Positions 51,601 through 62,097 of a stretch of DNA of 64,000 nt are shown piece by piece. Positions within the stretch are counted from its first letter, which is position 1. Every line of letters begins with the position of its first letter. The notes beneath the pieces are model-generated. The model ran no database searches and was not told the origin of the DNA. It saw only the letters and a program-made list of their open reading frames with translations. The position numbers and the translations under genes were made by a program. The stretch covers positions 1,896,786 through 1,960,785 of the forward strand of contig NC_065424.1 of NCBI RefSeq assembly GCF_024362695.1. Direction: 5' to 3'. The DNA is from Pectinophora gossypiella (taxonomy: Eukaryota; Arthropoda; Insecta; Lepidoptera; Gelechiidae).

Positions 51601-53726
51601 GGCCGCTCAACAGCAGTCGTCCTTCTTAGCTGGTTATTATGATATGAATTTGCGGCGCTCCCGTGCAATGATGCAACCTTCACGTACACCAATTCCATCA
51701 TGGCAGACATTTATTTTTAGTATGTAAAGGTGGGTATTGACCAGTGCTACGAGGCGTATTGTACCATTCGCAGCGAGCATGATATGTTACGTCATGTGCT
51801 TAAAATTAGTGTTGATGCTCGCTACGAGCGCCTTATTTCCCTGTACTGAGCACGAACGCTCGCTGTGTAACACATTACATTACGCCTCGTAAAACCACCC
51901 TTAGTTGAATTTTGGAGAAATCGGGAGTTTGCTCACGAGGCGAAATACTACTTACTATAATTGTCCTTAATGTGAAAACCGCGTAAGTGCCTTATTGAAA
52001 AATCATATTGGGATATGATTTTTGTTGATAAAACCTCGCAATAGACAAGCTAAGAACTTGAATCCTGGTAAAAAAAATGGTCAATTTTTTATCCGAAATG
52101 AAACCAATTGAATGAAATCGAAAACGTTTTTTCAAACGAGTTTATTTTGGGTCAAGTTGATGACCGAATCGCCCATATTACGGGCGGGTGTGAGATTGTA
52201 TGTGTCCATATACTTAGGTAATAAGCATTACTTACTGTGCCCCTGACTTCGCGAAGAGTGCGGCCCATTGGTCGGGGTCGAAGAATTCAGCAGTGAACAA
52301 GGGAGCAAACTCCTGATACGTGAAGCCGGGCCGGTAGTTACGTGACATGAAGTTCTTTACTGCTTTGTGACCTGGAAATACACCAGATTGAGTTGTTATA
52401 TAAATGATGCCTAACATAGTAACACGCCAATTCCACCGCTAGAAAGTCCGCGTCGAGTGAGAATCGTCTAAGCTTTTACTTTGCAGCTATAATATAAAAC
52501 ATAAACAGCCTATATACGTCCCACTGCTGGGCACAGGCCTCCCCTCAATCAACCGGAGGGGGTATGGAGCATACTCCACCACGCTGCTCCAATGCGGGTT
52601 GGTGGAGGTGTTTTTACGGCTAATAGCCGGGACCAACGGCTTAACGTGCCCTCCGAAGCACGGAATCATCTTACTTTTTCGGACAATCAGGTGATTCAAG
52701 CCTGAAAATTCCTTACCAAACAAATGACAGTCTCACAAAGTGATTTCGACTTTACAGCTAAATTACTTAAATTCGTAAAGAAGTTTCCGAATACCTTTAG
52801 CCGTGGGATCCTGCCAGATGTTCCAGAGCCATTCGGAATGGTATCCAGGGACGGAGTAGACGCCCCAGTGGACGAATATGCCGATCTTTGCTCTATCATA
52901 CCACTGAGGTAACAATCTTGTGTCCAAATGTTCCCATTCGGGCTTGTACCTGCAAAAAGGATGACTACATAACTGAAGATACAAACAGAGCACCCCTTTT
53001 TTAAGAAAAAAAAAACAAAAGGTGTTTTGTGAATTTGTGTGCAATAAAGGGTTTTTATTATTATTATTATTAAAAGGTATACGGACCACTTTAAGGCAGG
53101 AGTGATCGCAGGTGTCGTATTGATATTTCTAGCACCAGTAGTCTATCCACGCATTATCGGCCTTTTGGAGAGCCCTACATGATAGATCAATGGACCCTAC
53201 GCTCCGATACACTAAGTACATTATTATTGGTTTCACTTGCGTGTAAACTAAATTCAAATTCATGCCTTGTAGTATACACGGGACATGATAACAGACGCCG
53301 CGCAAATTTCGAATCAGACGAAAGTCAACGGCGTCTAATTTCAAAATTTATTCGAACACAGAAATATAGCAATAAAATTTTAAAAACTGGTCCGCGCGCA
53401 ACCGTCACGATTGAAGACTAAAGTAAGACCGAGGGGCAGAGGTAAACCTAGCTCAGACGCTGGCGGGGAGCGGAGAGTTGCCGTTCTATACGTAGTATTA
53501 TTTCTTATTCTTTGGTACATACAGACCCTCAATTTGGTCGGAAGGCTGCAAACGGATCGGATTTCTGCTTGATACAACTTTAACGCGTGCTATGAAGGAG
53601 CTATACTGGCTTGAAGACTGTGAGGACTTATGGTGATAAACTAATCTACCTTTTCGGCTGCTGAAGAGTGTGCCAATATTTAGCACTAGCTGCGCAGATC
53701 AGGATTAAGTACATTAATTTCTTCAT
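45612..53726 (-). CDS. Alpha-L-fucosidase (GH29), 9 exons, 493 aa
   Basis: Secreted or lysosomal glycosidase that removes alpha-linked L-fucose from glycans (EC 3.2.1.51 family). Exons, 5' to 3' on the minus strand: 53726-53650, 52949-52795, 52371-52236, 51556-51277, 50361-50175, 49623-49483, 47438-47254, 46807-46634, 45758-45612. All junctions are GT-AG, phases agree and they sum to 1482 bases. The chosen Met begins a signal peptide (MKKLMYLILICAASA, likely cut after ASA); an upstream in-frame Met at 53879 would bury it. Family landmarks: FVHWG at about 51-55, SEW at about 65, WIDGEWE with probable nucleophile Asp223, VVVNDRWG at about 253, KHKWE with probable acid/base Glu287 by analogy with human FUCA1. 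Possible N-glycosylation at Asn244 (NSS) and Asn430 (NST). Odd point: the usual Lys-His-His-(Glu/Asp)-Gly-Phe is KYHDGF at 130-135. Length is near the family norm. Introns are rich in repeats and intron 6 holds a tRNA gene. It could be an insect paralogue with changed specificity. Confidence 0.96.
46330..46558. repeat. Repeat family N (fucosidase intron 8)
   Basis: CATAGAATAAGGAATAATAC, CGGCAACTCTCCGCTCCCCG and TTGTATGAAGTGTCCGGGGT. Related copies lie at 53400 (inverted), 25600, 21600 and 13420. ACCATA occurs near both ends. The class is unknown. Confidence 0.55.
47665..47805 (+). repeat. LINE-L 3' end (fucosidase intron 6)
   Basis: Antisense to the host gene. GGTTGCCTGGAAGAGATTGC, AGCAATAAGGCCGCCTATTG and GTGCAATAAAGTATTTG, then five TTATG repeats. 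Confidence 0.8.
48176..48525. mobile_element. MITE family M (fucosidase intron 6)
   Basis: Terminal inverted repeats CGATAGATGGCGTTGTTAA and AACAACGCCATCTGTCGCG enclose about 350 bases. The body matches 29483-29730 in reverse. Confidence 0.65.
48931..48935 (-). terminator. Pol III terminator of tRNA-Val
   Basis: Five T on the minus strand, starting six bases after the mature tRNA end, followed by AGATC and another T4 run. Confidence 0.8.
48941..49012 (-). tRNA. tRNA-Val (AAC)
   Basis: Decodes GUU valine codons. The 72-base minus-strand sequence folds as a full cloverleaf. The acceptor stem GTTTCCG/CGGAAAC is perfect. The D arm GTG...CAC contains box A (TGGTGTAGCGG). Anticodon stem TCTGC/GCAGA encloses loop CTAACAC with anticodon AAC. 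The T arm CCCGGTTCGATCCCGGG contains box B. A T5 terminator follows and no CCA is encoded. It lies within intron 6 of the fucosidase gene on the same strand. Unlike the SINE heads it has no decayed stems and no SINE body, so it is probably a functional gene. Confidence 0.95.
49205..49479 (+). repeat. SINE-D abutting a fucosidase splice donor
   Basis: Plus copy without its head: TTTCGAATTTGTTTTTGGAT, GAGGAACCCACATACCCGAG, CTTCGCGGGTTAGAAGGTCA, to AAACGGGTTAACGCTAG. Its 3' end stops within a few bases of the 5' splice site of intron 6 (minus-strand GT at 49482-49481). Confidence 0.85.
49720..50079 (-). pseudogene. LINE-T 3' end with 13-bp TSD (intron 5)
   Basis: Exact ACGAATGTTTCAT repeats at 49707-49719 and 50080-50092. 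A poly(A) tail lies at the left (T run on plus). The minus frame contains DVIYDPDDPITLAIETANQL and RRRPRRGRRFPSISAYRYRP before a stop, the basic C-terminus of an unknown LINE protein. About 190 bases of 3' UTR follow. It has the same orientation as the host gene. Confidence 0.93.
50525..50692. mobile_element. MITE (fucosidase intron 4)
   Basis: Inverted ends CCGCGGCACAGCAACCGCG and (right end complement) CCGCGGCACGGCAACCACG around about 125 bases. ATTGGTCAAAGC in the interior also appears near 39500. Confidence 0.6.
50774..51008. mobile_element. MITE family S, complete (intron 4)
   Basis: CTAATTTTACTTTAAGTTAT and CGCCGAAAAGGAAAGGGACG on the left match CGTCCCTTTCCTTTTCGGCG and ATAACTTAAAATAAAATTAG on the right. 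The arms are about 55 bases. Confidence 0.75.
51725..51905. mobile_element. MITE-like inverted repeat (intron 3)
   Basis: AGGTGGGTATTGACC...TACGAGGCGTATTGTA on the left against ACATTACGCCTCGTAAAACC and ACCCTTA on the right. GCTCGCTACGAGCG lies inside. The ends are imperfect. Confidence 0.5.
52494..52750 (-). repeat. SINE-B in fucosidase intron 2, with TSD
   Basis: Head-less SINE-B with a near-consensus body. Flanks TTTGCAGCTATAAT (52480-52493) and TTTACAGCTAAATT (52751-52764) differ at two of 14 bases. The 5' edge lies about 45 bases inside the intron from the exon 2 donor. It is in the same orientation as the gene. Confidence 0.92.
53400..53525 (-). repeat. Repeat family N, partial (intron 1)
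   Basis: Inverted copy of 46330: GGTAAACCTAGCTCAGACGC, GGCGGGGAGCGGAGAGTTGC and CTATACGTAGTATTATTTCT. Confidence 0.55.
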
Positions 53727-53729
53727 CTT

Positions 53730-54255
53730 GAATTTCGAACTGTCACTTTTTAGTTCAATAATGAATGGAGACGTCTTCTCATCACACGGTGGTTGAATGG
53801 AATAAACTTTAGATAGTAGAGATGAAAAAATCACACGGAGATCGATCAGGGGTGTCGTTAATATTGATATAAAGTGCAAATATTAACGTATTGCAATTAA
53901 CTAGGTTTAATAATATAAACAATCTAGTTCTGATTTGGCCAATTGATCTACAATTTGGCAAAGGGCTGCTTCATCTGGAAATTTTCTCAGCAAAATATTA
54001 AGTCGGTAGTTACCTATTCACAAACTGGAAAAATGGAAGTGATGAAAGCCTCATCGGGTATGACATCCGTGAAGACGACTAGACATTATAATATGTGGGA
54101 ATGAAAGATTATTATGAACGTGATGTGTATGAGGTGAAGTTTATGAACGTGTCCTAAAGGGGTGTGAGAGGGAGAGAGGTGAAATGGAAGGAAGATGGCG
54201 GCGCGGCGGTTAGACATTAGAAGCGAGGGTGTGTTCTGTATTTTAATTAAAAAAA
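53730..54255. other. Fucosidase 5' flank; no gene
   Basis: Upstream region of the fucosidase gene. ACAGTTCG about 15 bases before the start codon on the minus strand could be an initiator, but no convincing TATA box is seen. Confidence 0.4.
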
Positions 54256-54258
54256 AAA

Positions 54259-54584
54259 CGGCCTCCGTGGTCCCGTGGTTGAGCGTTGGGCTAACGATCC
54301 GGAGGTCACGGGTTCGAATCCCGGTGGGGGACATATCACAAAAATCACTTTGTGATCCCTAGTTTGGTTAGGACATTACAGGCTGACAATCAGGTGATTG
54401 TCCAAAAAGTAAGATGATCCGTGCTGCGGAAGGCACGTTAAGCCGTTGGTCCCGGTTACTACTTACTTATGTAAGTAAGCAATAGTTACATGAGCCATGT
54501 CAGGGGCCTTTGGCGGCTCAATAGTAACCCTGACACCAGGGTTGATGAGGTTGGTACTTCAACTCACAACCCACACGATAGAAG
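54259..54584 (+). repeat. SINE-A, full length with TSD
   Basis: AATTAAAAAAAA at 54245-54256 and 54585-54596. Head CCTCCGTGGTCCCGTGGTTG, box B GGTTCGAATCC, core GCTGCGGAAGGCACGTTAAG, tail ACACCAGGGTTGATGAGGTT. Confidence 0.93.
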
Positions 54585-54741
54585 AATTAAAAAAAAGAAA
54601 ATATAAGAAAACGTTGAACTTTAAGAGTCATTTTATTTTTACACCCTGCATAATTATCTATCTATTGATTCGTCAATAGGTTCGACCACTATTACATTGG
54701 TCTTAAACATAGCTGGCGGGGAGTGGATGTATATTATAATC

Positions 54742-55036
54742 ATCATCATCATCAGCCCATTAACGTCCCCACTGCTGGGGCACGGGCCTTCCCTATGGAT
54801 GGATAGGGAGATCGGGCCTTAAACCATCACGCGGGCCCAGTGCGGATTGATGGTTATTAACGACTGCTAATGCAGCCGGGACCAACGGCTTAACGTGCCT
54901 TCCGAAGCACGGAGGAGCTCGAGATGATTTTTTTTTTATTTGTGGTCACCCATCCTATGACCGGCCTTTGCGAAAGTTGCTTTACTTCAACAATCGCAGA
55001 CCGAGCGCGTTAACCGCTGCGCCACCGAGCTCCTCA
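54742..55036 (-). repeat. SINE-C, full length
   Basis: Minus: (CAT)n tail, CCCATTAACGTCCCCACTGC, the core complement, GTCACCCATCCTATGACCGG, TTGCTTTACTTCAACAATCG and GCTGCGCCACCGAGCTCCTC. Confidence 0.93.
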
Positions 55037-55237
55037 CTTACGACCTTATAACTGAAAATTCAATTCACCAAAAACTTCGAGTACTAAATTTGGCCAGCCC
55101 TGAGCCGTTTTGTTTAGCTTAACTCTGCGGTCAGCAGCCATCCGGTGTAGGTAAAATATTTTATAAACTTTGTTATTCTGCTCACACGGACCCGAATTTT
55201 GAACAATGCTCCGTGGTATTCAATAAACCTTGTTATT

Positions 55238-55450
55238 TTTTTGACGTGACTTATTGTAGATTTGCCGCAGATGAAATTAACTACTTGGCCGGACAAATGG
55301 GGAGCGCTAAAGGCTCTCACCCGGTACAAAATTTAAGACAACAGGCCTGAGGGTGCCCAATTGGCTGCGAACCAGGGCGTCGTCTGAGAGGAAGAATATT
55401 TGAAAGAATTAATCGATTGGTAACGATAAGCGCTGAATGAGGGAAATTAA
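55238..55450 (-). pseudogene. LINE-T 3' end, shorter
   Basis: TTTGACGTGACTTATTGTAG, CCGGACAAATGGGGAGCGCT, GGAAGAATATTTGAAAGAAT. Probable TSD CCTTGTTAT/CCTTGTAAT. Confidence 0.8.
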
Positions 55451-55697
55451 GCCTTGTAATATACCTAGATACTCTACGTTTTTAATTATTAATGTCATTA
55501 AACATTTCCGAGATAAAATTAAAAATAGGTAATTTACCTAAACTTACTGTGGATTTCGTGTTGTAAGTTTTTTTTTTGAAGCCGCACTTTTCTTCTTTTC
55601 TATCGAATAAAATGATTTCGGATTTCTTTTGTTTCGTCTTTTGACAGAGAGAACAGAAATCAAGATAGTACCTACCCAAAAATGCGGTCAGCTGCTT

Positions 55698-56046
55698 CTT
55701 CTTGTCGTTTGGGTTGTGAGGTGAATTACCAGCCTCATCAACCCTGGTGTCAGGGTTATGATTGAGCCGCCAAAGGCCTCTGACATGGCTCATGTAACGA
55801 TTACTCACTTACATCAGTAAATAGTAACCTGGACTAACGGCTTAACGTGCCTTCTGAAGCACGGATTATCTTACTTTCGGACAATTAGAAGATCCGCCTA
55901 GAATGTTCTATCCTAACTAACCCAATCAAACTAGGAATCACAAAGTGATTTTATGATGTGTCCCCACCGGGATTCGAACCCGGGGCAGATCGGCGGGGGA
56001 GATCGTGAGTCCAATGCTCAACCACTAGACCACAAAGGCCGTTCTT
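55698..56046 (-). repeat. SINE-A, full length with TSD
   Basis: GTCAGCTGCTT (55687-55697) and GTTAGCTGCTT (56047-56057) bracket it. There is a small GGCAGATCGGCGGGGGAG insertion in the head. Confidence 0.88.
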
Positions 56047-56049
56047 GTT

Positions 56050-57114
56050 AGCTGCTTATAAATAACGCATTATAATAGAACTATATTAAAATAAAAGAAC
56101 TTCTAGGACTACCTTATCACCACACGATTCATGGTTATCCCTCTTAGGTACCTAGTAGGTAGTACAAGTATAAGTAATACAAAATAATGTTAATATGGCT
56201 GCATGTTAGTATCTATTTTTGTGGTGACATTTGGCTCTGTCCTCCCTTATACGGACTATAGGCGTGTTAGCTGTTAGCGCAGATCATAGTAAAAATGCGT
56301 GAATGATGACTGAAGACGATTTTTTCTTTCGCCCAGTTACAGTTATAACTTCTAGCGCCATCTTTGACGTTTTACTGATACTAGATGGTTGGAATATTTT
56401 TTATACAACTTCGGTTACTTATCTTTTTTTTTTCAAGAATGTTTTTTTATTATTAACTACGTGCAATAATTATTTGTATCAATTTTTTATAGTAATGGAA
56501 CGTACAACATTACGATTCAAGATTACGATACTTCAGTAAAACAGTTTTGTGTTGTAAAATAAAAACAGTTTGAGATTAATTTGGTGTTTTTTTTTAATGG
56601 TGCATTGAGACTTAAATATTTAATTTTTTTTGAAACCTGATTAGTGATTCTAAACTAATTATTCAACTAAAAATATTGTAATAATTACATAGGCGCCATC
56701 TAGTAACTACATTTAGAAACACTTCCAACCTTTGGAACCCCCATACACAAGCTGTCAAGTGACGGACGTAAATTTTGTCTCAGTCGCACAGTATAACTTT
56801 AGAAAAGGATAGAGTTTGCTCGTTTACGGTTAGGATTTAGTGAGTGGGGTATTTTTAATCTATTTATGACGCTATTTCCGCTAGCCAAGACGCCATTTTG
56901 TTTATGTGCTCGCTGGTACGCTTGGTTGTCTATTCTATAATTTTCGGAAGATAGTATTTATGGCAAGGTCCGTAGATAATTTTTCTCTTTGGATACCTTA
57001 TTGTGCTCTTTGATCTTACTATTGCTAGTAAACTGTCAAAACAATGGATTTGAATATAATTGTGTATTTTCCAGGATTTTCTTGGCGGAGGAGTGATAAT
57101 GTTGGCTTGGTGAA
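56050..57114 (+). promoter_or_regulatory. 5' flank and probable promoter of the zinc-finger gene
   Basis: The last 350 bases before the start codon are repeat-free. GACGCCATTTTG near 56890 resembles a YY1/Pho-type site. TTTTCCAG ending at 57074 could be the acceptor of a 5' UTR intron. The transcription start is not placed. Confidence 0.4.
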
Positions 57115-59740
57115 ATGGATTCTTGGTCGAACTTATGTCGGTGTTGCCTCTCGCCAGATTCCGAAGTATCCTTGTTAGACGAAGAAAACAAAGTAAGGGA
57201 AAAATTCCTGGAAATCACCACTATCGAGGTAAGCATCGTGTTTTATTTTTATGGTAAAATTAAATGAACCGGAAATTAGAATTTTTATTTCGTCTAAAAA
57301 CGCGCTTTCAAATTCTATCAGAACTCATTTTTAGAACATCAAATTGGATGTCATAATTCTAACCTCATTCTTTTACTTTTCACGAAAAAAAAATATTTCT
57401 TTTATGTCCTGACCGTAGTTAAAAATAAAAAATCTTACGTTAATGTTTCGGTCACATTCCTAGTTATTTCTTTTACTCATTTATAATAATCAGTGATATA
57501 GTAACAATATGTAAGGTAAACAATATTGTGATAATCATATCATTTTCCAATGTATTCTTGTCACTGCTATAAACAACATGCCCGGGACAATAAGGAGCAT
57601 TCTATGCTTGTGTTATGCTCCTACTTATGCAAGGAAGGAGTTTTAATATGATGATGTTATTTAATTTCAGGTCGACCAAGAGGACGGTCTACCGCAGAAA
57701 CTCTGCAGTGATTGTTATAAAATTATGAGTTCTGCATACCAGTTTCGCAAACAGTGTATAAAAATGAATACTGAATTAAAGATCCAGCTAGAGGCGTTCC
57801 TTCAACAAACTAATAACCTTGAAGGAGTAGAAGCAGAAGAGGAGGAAGAGACCTCACAAATAGAGGAGAATGACTCGGAGACTGATAATATAGCCAACGA
57901 TCCTATGAAACAACTTGAAGCTATCATCAAAAAAGAACCAACAGATAGTGATGATGATTACTACTATGTCCTTGTTATTGATGATCCTAAAGATAAAGAG
58001 AAGAAGAATCAAGAAGACGTTAGTACTGTGAAAAGGGAACCACAGGAATTGGAAACACCTGTTTTAAACCAAAGTGAAGATAGTCAGCCTGGAGAAACAT
58101 TTGAAAACTATGACTCCTTCCTTATGTCAAACACTAAGGTACCAGTAAATGTTCCAGCAACCATCCTAGAAAATGAAGAAGAGAGTCAGGAGAATGATGA
58201 TGATGGCCATTTTGCTAATCATGGTATGGATATTGATGATACACAAGACAGTACATCACAAGACCAGAATTTGGATGAAATGGAAGATTCCCAAGACAGA
58301 GGAGTTGAAGTAATAGCCGGTAACATAACAGGAGAATTAACCAACTTGCAGGACAAAACTAGCATTATAAAAATTCTATCTGCATCAGGTGCTGACGGTA
58401 CTATATTATTAAAAGGTGATGATGGCATTCAGTATTTAACAACTGATACACAGCTAGTTGATGGGGATGATGGTGATCCAATGAATCAAGAAGAAGTCAT
58501 CTTCTGTGAGGGTGATGAATCCTCACAATTCCAAATACTCAAATGTGATGGCTCAGAATTAGTCATAGAGTATACTGATGGGGACCAAATTGCTACTGTT
58601 CTTCAGCAAGAAGATGGAAAGTTCGTATGTGACTGTGGAGATCAGTTTGATGACTTAGAAGAATATGAGAAACACCAATACAAGCATAATCCTGCTGGGG
58701 AACACTTATGCAATTTGTGTGGCAAAGGATTTGAGTCTCCTGAAATCTTGACTGGGCATATGCTACTACATAGTGTGACAGGGCTACTAGTAACCTGCCC
58801 TTTCTGCCACCAGCTTATAAGAAGAAATGCATTAACACAACATATCAAATATGGACACAATAACATCAAACCAGAATGCAACCTTTGTTGGAAAACATTT
58901 GCCAATCCAAATAACTTAAAACGTCACATGATGATACACAGTGGTATTAGAGAATTTGAATGTGATATTTGCCTAAAACGTTTCCACCAAAAGATTACTA
59001 TGCAGACCCATAGACTGACTCACATGAATCCCTTTGCATGCAATCAGTGTGATGCGACTTTTGAAAATAAAAGTGCTTTGCAAACTCACAAGGAGTCTGA
59101 AGACTGCTCAAAGTCTAAAGTAAAGAAAGTTAAAGAAGAATTGATGAAGACTGTAAAACAGGAGATCACCACAAATCTTGGGAAACTTCTAGGCTATGCC
59201 TGTTCGTTGTGCAAGAAGATGTTTTCATTAGAATCTGCTTTAGAACAACATGTTGAAAGCACCCATATGGTAGACCCATCAGAACTGCTTTGCTCTGAAT
59301 GTGGTGAAGTCTTACCCTCAAAGAAAGACATGCAAAGTCACATTTTGACTCACAAAAATTACAAGCAGAGGAATATGAAGAGATTTGAATGTAAGGTTTG
59401 CGGCAAGAGTTGTTCAAGTCAAGCTATGTTAATAATGCATGAAAGAGTTCATACAAATGAGCGTCCCTTCCCCTGCGCTCTGTGCTCACTCCGATTTAAA
59501 ACCAAAACGCATTTGCGGACTCACCAGCTCACACACACACGAGAGAAGAAGTTTGGGTGTTCAGTTTGTATGAAGTTCTTTGCTTTGAAAGGAAACTTGG
59601 TGGTTCATTTACGCACACATACAGGGGAACGCCCTTACGTCTGTACACTGTGTGGAGAGGCCTTTATAGACTCTAAATATCTGAAGAAGCATAAGTTGAA
59701 GAAGCATGCAATTGATAATGTACCCTGGAATCAATATTAA
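57115..59740 (+). CDS. ZAD-C2H2 zinc-finger protein, 2 exons, 727 aa
   Basis: Probable nuclear DNA-binding transcription factor of the insect ZAD class; its target is unknown. Exons 57115-57228 and 57671-59740, joined in phase 0 across a GT-AG intron (GAG|GTAAGC, TTTCAG|GTC). Start context GAAATGG. The zinc-finger-associated domain (about 7-70) has Cys8 and Cys11 in exon 1 and Cys50 and Cys53 in exon 2, so neither exon alone encodes it. An acidic linker (about 85-350) carries SUMO-site-like IKKE near 126 and VKRE near 159. Fingers run from about 356 to 717. The first has CDC spacing and is probably degenerate; one (FACNQCDATF...EDC) is C2HC-like; about ten are regular C2H2. Linkers such as HTGERPY join the last fingers. 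Starting at 57725 would lose half the ZAD. ZAD genes are often in lineage-specific sets, so orthology was not assigned. Confidence 0.95.
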
Positions 59741-60304
59741 GTCTTATATTGTTCGATTTTCCTGACTACACTATTTTATTACAATTTCACATTATTGTCT
59801 TTATTAATTACCACAAACACAATAGCTGATAATCAAATGTAATTAAGTATATGATTATTTTAACCTGTCAGCGAAAATAATAAGATTTTTTTTTCTTTGC
59901 TGTATGCTTGTAATAAGAGGTTTATTTTATTTTGTGTTTCTATTATTCAAACATGCCATGTTCATAAAAGGAAATGTTGAGAAAATGAGAATACTTAGAG
60001 AAGCATTTCCACTCATTTTTGTTTTTTTAAATAACCGAGAATTATGTATTTATTTAGTAGAAATCCAAGATAATGTTTGTTTTTTGTGTAAATTGCGTCA
60101 TATTTTTTTCGCTATTGATTACTTAGGTATTTTGTATGCTTGTTGTAGCAAGAGACAGTCTCAGACATTGTTTCTATAATTTAGTAGGGATTATAATTAA
60201 TGTGGTTGCCTAATTTTGTAAACCATTAGCTAGGATCACCATAGGTAGGGTATCAAAATAATGTTATTTAAGCAATATCTGTACATTAGCGACAGCTGTT
60301 TTAA

Positions 60305-60310
60305 AATAAA
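60305..60310 (+). terminator. Poly(A) signal of zinc-finger gene
   Basis: AATAAA 565 bases after the stop, followed within 25 bases by a T-rich stretch. No other AATAAA was noticed between. The 3' UTR is AT-rich and repeat-free. Confidence 0.7.
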
Positions 60311-60356
60311 ACGATAAATATTTCATTTGTATGGTTTTATTTTTTTTATCATCATC

Positions 60357-60716
60357 ATCAATTTAAGAGCCACGCTCTTGTCGGTGCAGCGTTTTCCATT
60401 CCAGTCTATTAAAGGCCAATTCCTTGACTTCCCTATAAGACACGACGTTAACCTTTTCTATAATCTGTTCCATGTAAGCTCTTCTTGGTCTTCCCCTTCC
60501 TCTCTTTCCTTCTATGATGTTTTTAATGAATTCGTCGTGTCTTATTAGGTGTCCAATCATCTTACCTCGTCTGTCCTCAATAATTCTCAGTATTTGTCTC
60601 TTTTCCCTTACTCTTACTAGCACATCCTGATTTGTAACCCTTTCTGTCCAACTTATTCTTTCCATCCTCCTCCAACACCACATTTCAAAGGCCTCGATTT
60701 TTTTTATAAATAACAA
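60357..60716 (-). pseudogene. LINE-R 3' end, longest open copy
   Basis: The minus frame encodes KIEAFEMWCWRRMERISWTE, then IIEDRRGKMIGHLIRHDEFI and EVKELAFNRLEWKTLHRQER before a stop and the tail TTGATGATGATGA. This is the C-terminal domain of an RTE-like LINE protein, without the RT core. It starts about 20 bases beyond the zinc-finger gene's end, tail to tail. Confidence 0.88.
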
Positions 60717-60722
60717 TAATAG

Positions 60723-60800
60723 GTACAGTCACGAACATCAATATGCATACATTTTGGTACTATGACACAATGATTTTTTTGAAAATTGTACTAATAATAA
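60723..60800 (-). mobile_element. MITE family P, partial
   Basis: TACAGTCACGAACATCAATA and ACATTTTGGTACTATGACAC. Only one half is present. Confidence 0.65.
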
Positions 60801-61149
60801 TAAACGAGAAATTATAAGTCCAGCCGCAGAATTATTATTTGGCCACGTGTTCAAACTTCTCATTTAATAAAAAAGCAACGGGAAAATGAGATAGCCTCTA
60901 ATAAACTAATTCGTCTTTTTTATAATGCCAACTAAATATTGTATAGAATGCATCAAAAATGGATCAACTGTTATTTTTATTTGTCCTTCTGATTTATACC
61001 TTGCCACGAAATTTACTAACTCAGCCACGGATTTTACAACTCATCACCATTTTACGTTTTACAGCTTCAATACAAGCTCCTCTATTTTTAATAATTCAAG
61101 CTTCAATAGACAACATCATATATCATTACTTAGCACGTAAAATAATAAT

Positions 61150-61365
61150 TCATATTCGTTTGTCGTGAAAATTGCCACTGCACGATTTGGCGGGAGTGCG
61201 AGAGATGACAGCGACTGGCCATTTGCACCAATCAGAGAGCGCCATTCGATTCATGTGCAGACGAGTGCCTACCTCCCGTGTTTGTTTTGTTTATTGTTGT
61301 TCGCGCGTGTCGGCGTAATTAAATTGATGTTTTCGATAAGTATTAATTAATTATGACGTCTAAGG
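61150..61365. promoter_or_regulatory. E2F + CCAAT + CRE-like cluster
   Basis: TTTGGCGGGA (61186-61195, E2F-like), CCAAT (61228-61232, within CACCAATCAGAG) and TGACGTC (61354-61360) lie in a locally GC-richer patch. No adjacent exon is recognised. Promoter activity is inferred from motifs only. Confidence 0.35.
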
Positions 61366-61439
61366 CCAACTAAAGCGCGAGCAGCGTTAATTATTCAATA
61401 ATGTTTTTTTTTCTACTTTTAATTACATAACTGTACGTT

Positions 61440-61490
61440 TTCATCAAATCAAATCAAATCAAATACCTATACTTTATTGCACAGAACTAG
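61440..61490 (-). repeat. (AAATC)n tail of a LINE-like 3' end
   Basis: CAAATC repeats followed by ACCTATACTTTATTGCACAG. On the minus strand this is GTGCAATAAAGT plus a pentamer tail, as in LINE-L. Confidence 0.6.
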
Positions 61491-61962
61491 AATTCATCAT
61501 TTTTTTTCATTATGGTATTTTAATAATAAGTACACAGATTTTTAAATAAAAAAGTATTTAATTTTGTTTTCCCCCAATAGCGTCTAGGTACTTGAAATTA
61601 GTGGCTTTAATATAGAATTTGATGAAAATTTTAGGTAAACTTGAGGATCAATTAATGTAGGATGTATTACATTTTAAACATATTGAGTTATAAAATTTGA
61701 AGCTAATAGAATTACTATTTTGATGCAGTATATTAATATTTTAGAAGTTAGCTACTCGAATGCATGCCACAAATTTAGATGCTAAAAAATAACCACCATG
61801 TTGAGTTATATTTAGAGTGGCTTACTTAGGAGATAACTATTGGCTAAGATAATATTATTTAGACGCGCGTTGATTGTGGCTGTCTTAGTAATTTAGAAGG
61901 CAAATTCGATTTTCAGATGCGAATAATGCTATTAAATAGAAGTTTGTTTAATTACTACCCAT

Positions 61963-62078
61963 AATAAACTAATCTCAGCTTCGACACTGCCCTCAAGATC
62001 AGTCAATATGACAGTTCTTATATAAACAGCGACTGGACATAATCTTGAGGGCAGTCTCGAAGCTAAGATTAGTTTATT
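61963..62078. mobile_element. 116-bp MITE with 37-bp arms
   Basis: AATAAACTAATCTCAGCTTC...CCTCAAGAT (61963-61999) and its complement (62042-62078) differ at two of 37 positions. No copy elsewhere in the window. Confidence 0.8.
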
Positions 62079-62097
62079 AATTTATTAATACAACCCT

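Noticed and set aside
51300..51710. 136-residue minus-strand ORF (and 84-residue ORF at 51356)
   Set aside because: Wrong-frame reading of fucosidase exon 4 and its flank; the correct frame gives the GH29 motifs.
52763..53089. 108-residue minus ORF
   Set aside because: Contains exon 2 of the fucosidase plus unspliced intron on both sides.
53091..53180. Short hydrophobic plus-strand peptide (AGVIAGVVLIFLAPVV)
   Set aside because: About 30 codons, antisense in fucosidase intron 1, no start or splice support; probably chance.
58219..59417. Minus-strand ORFs of 69-87 residues
   Set aside because: Antisense shadows of the zinc-finger coding exon.
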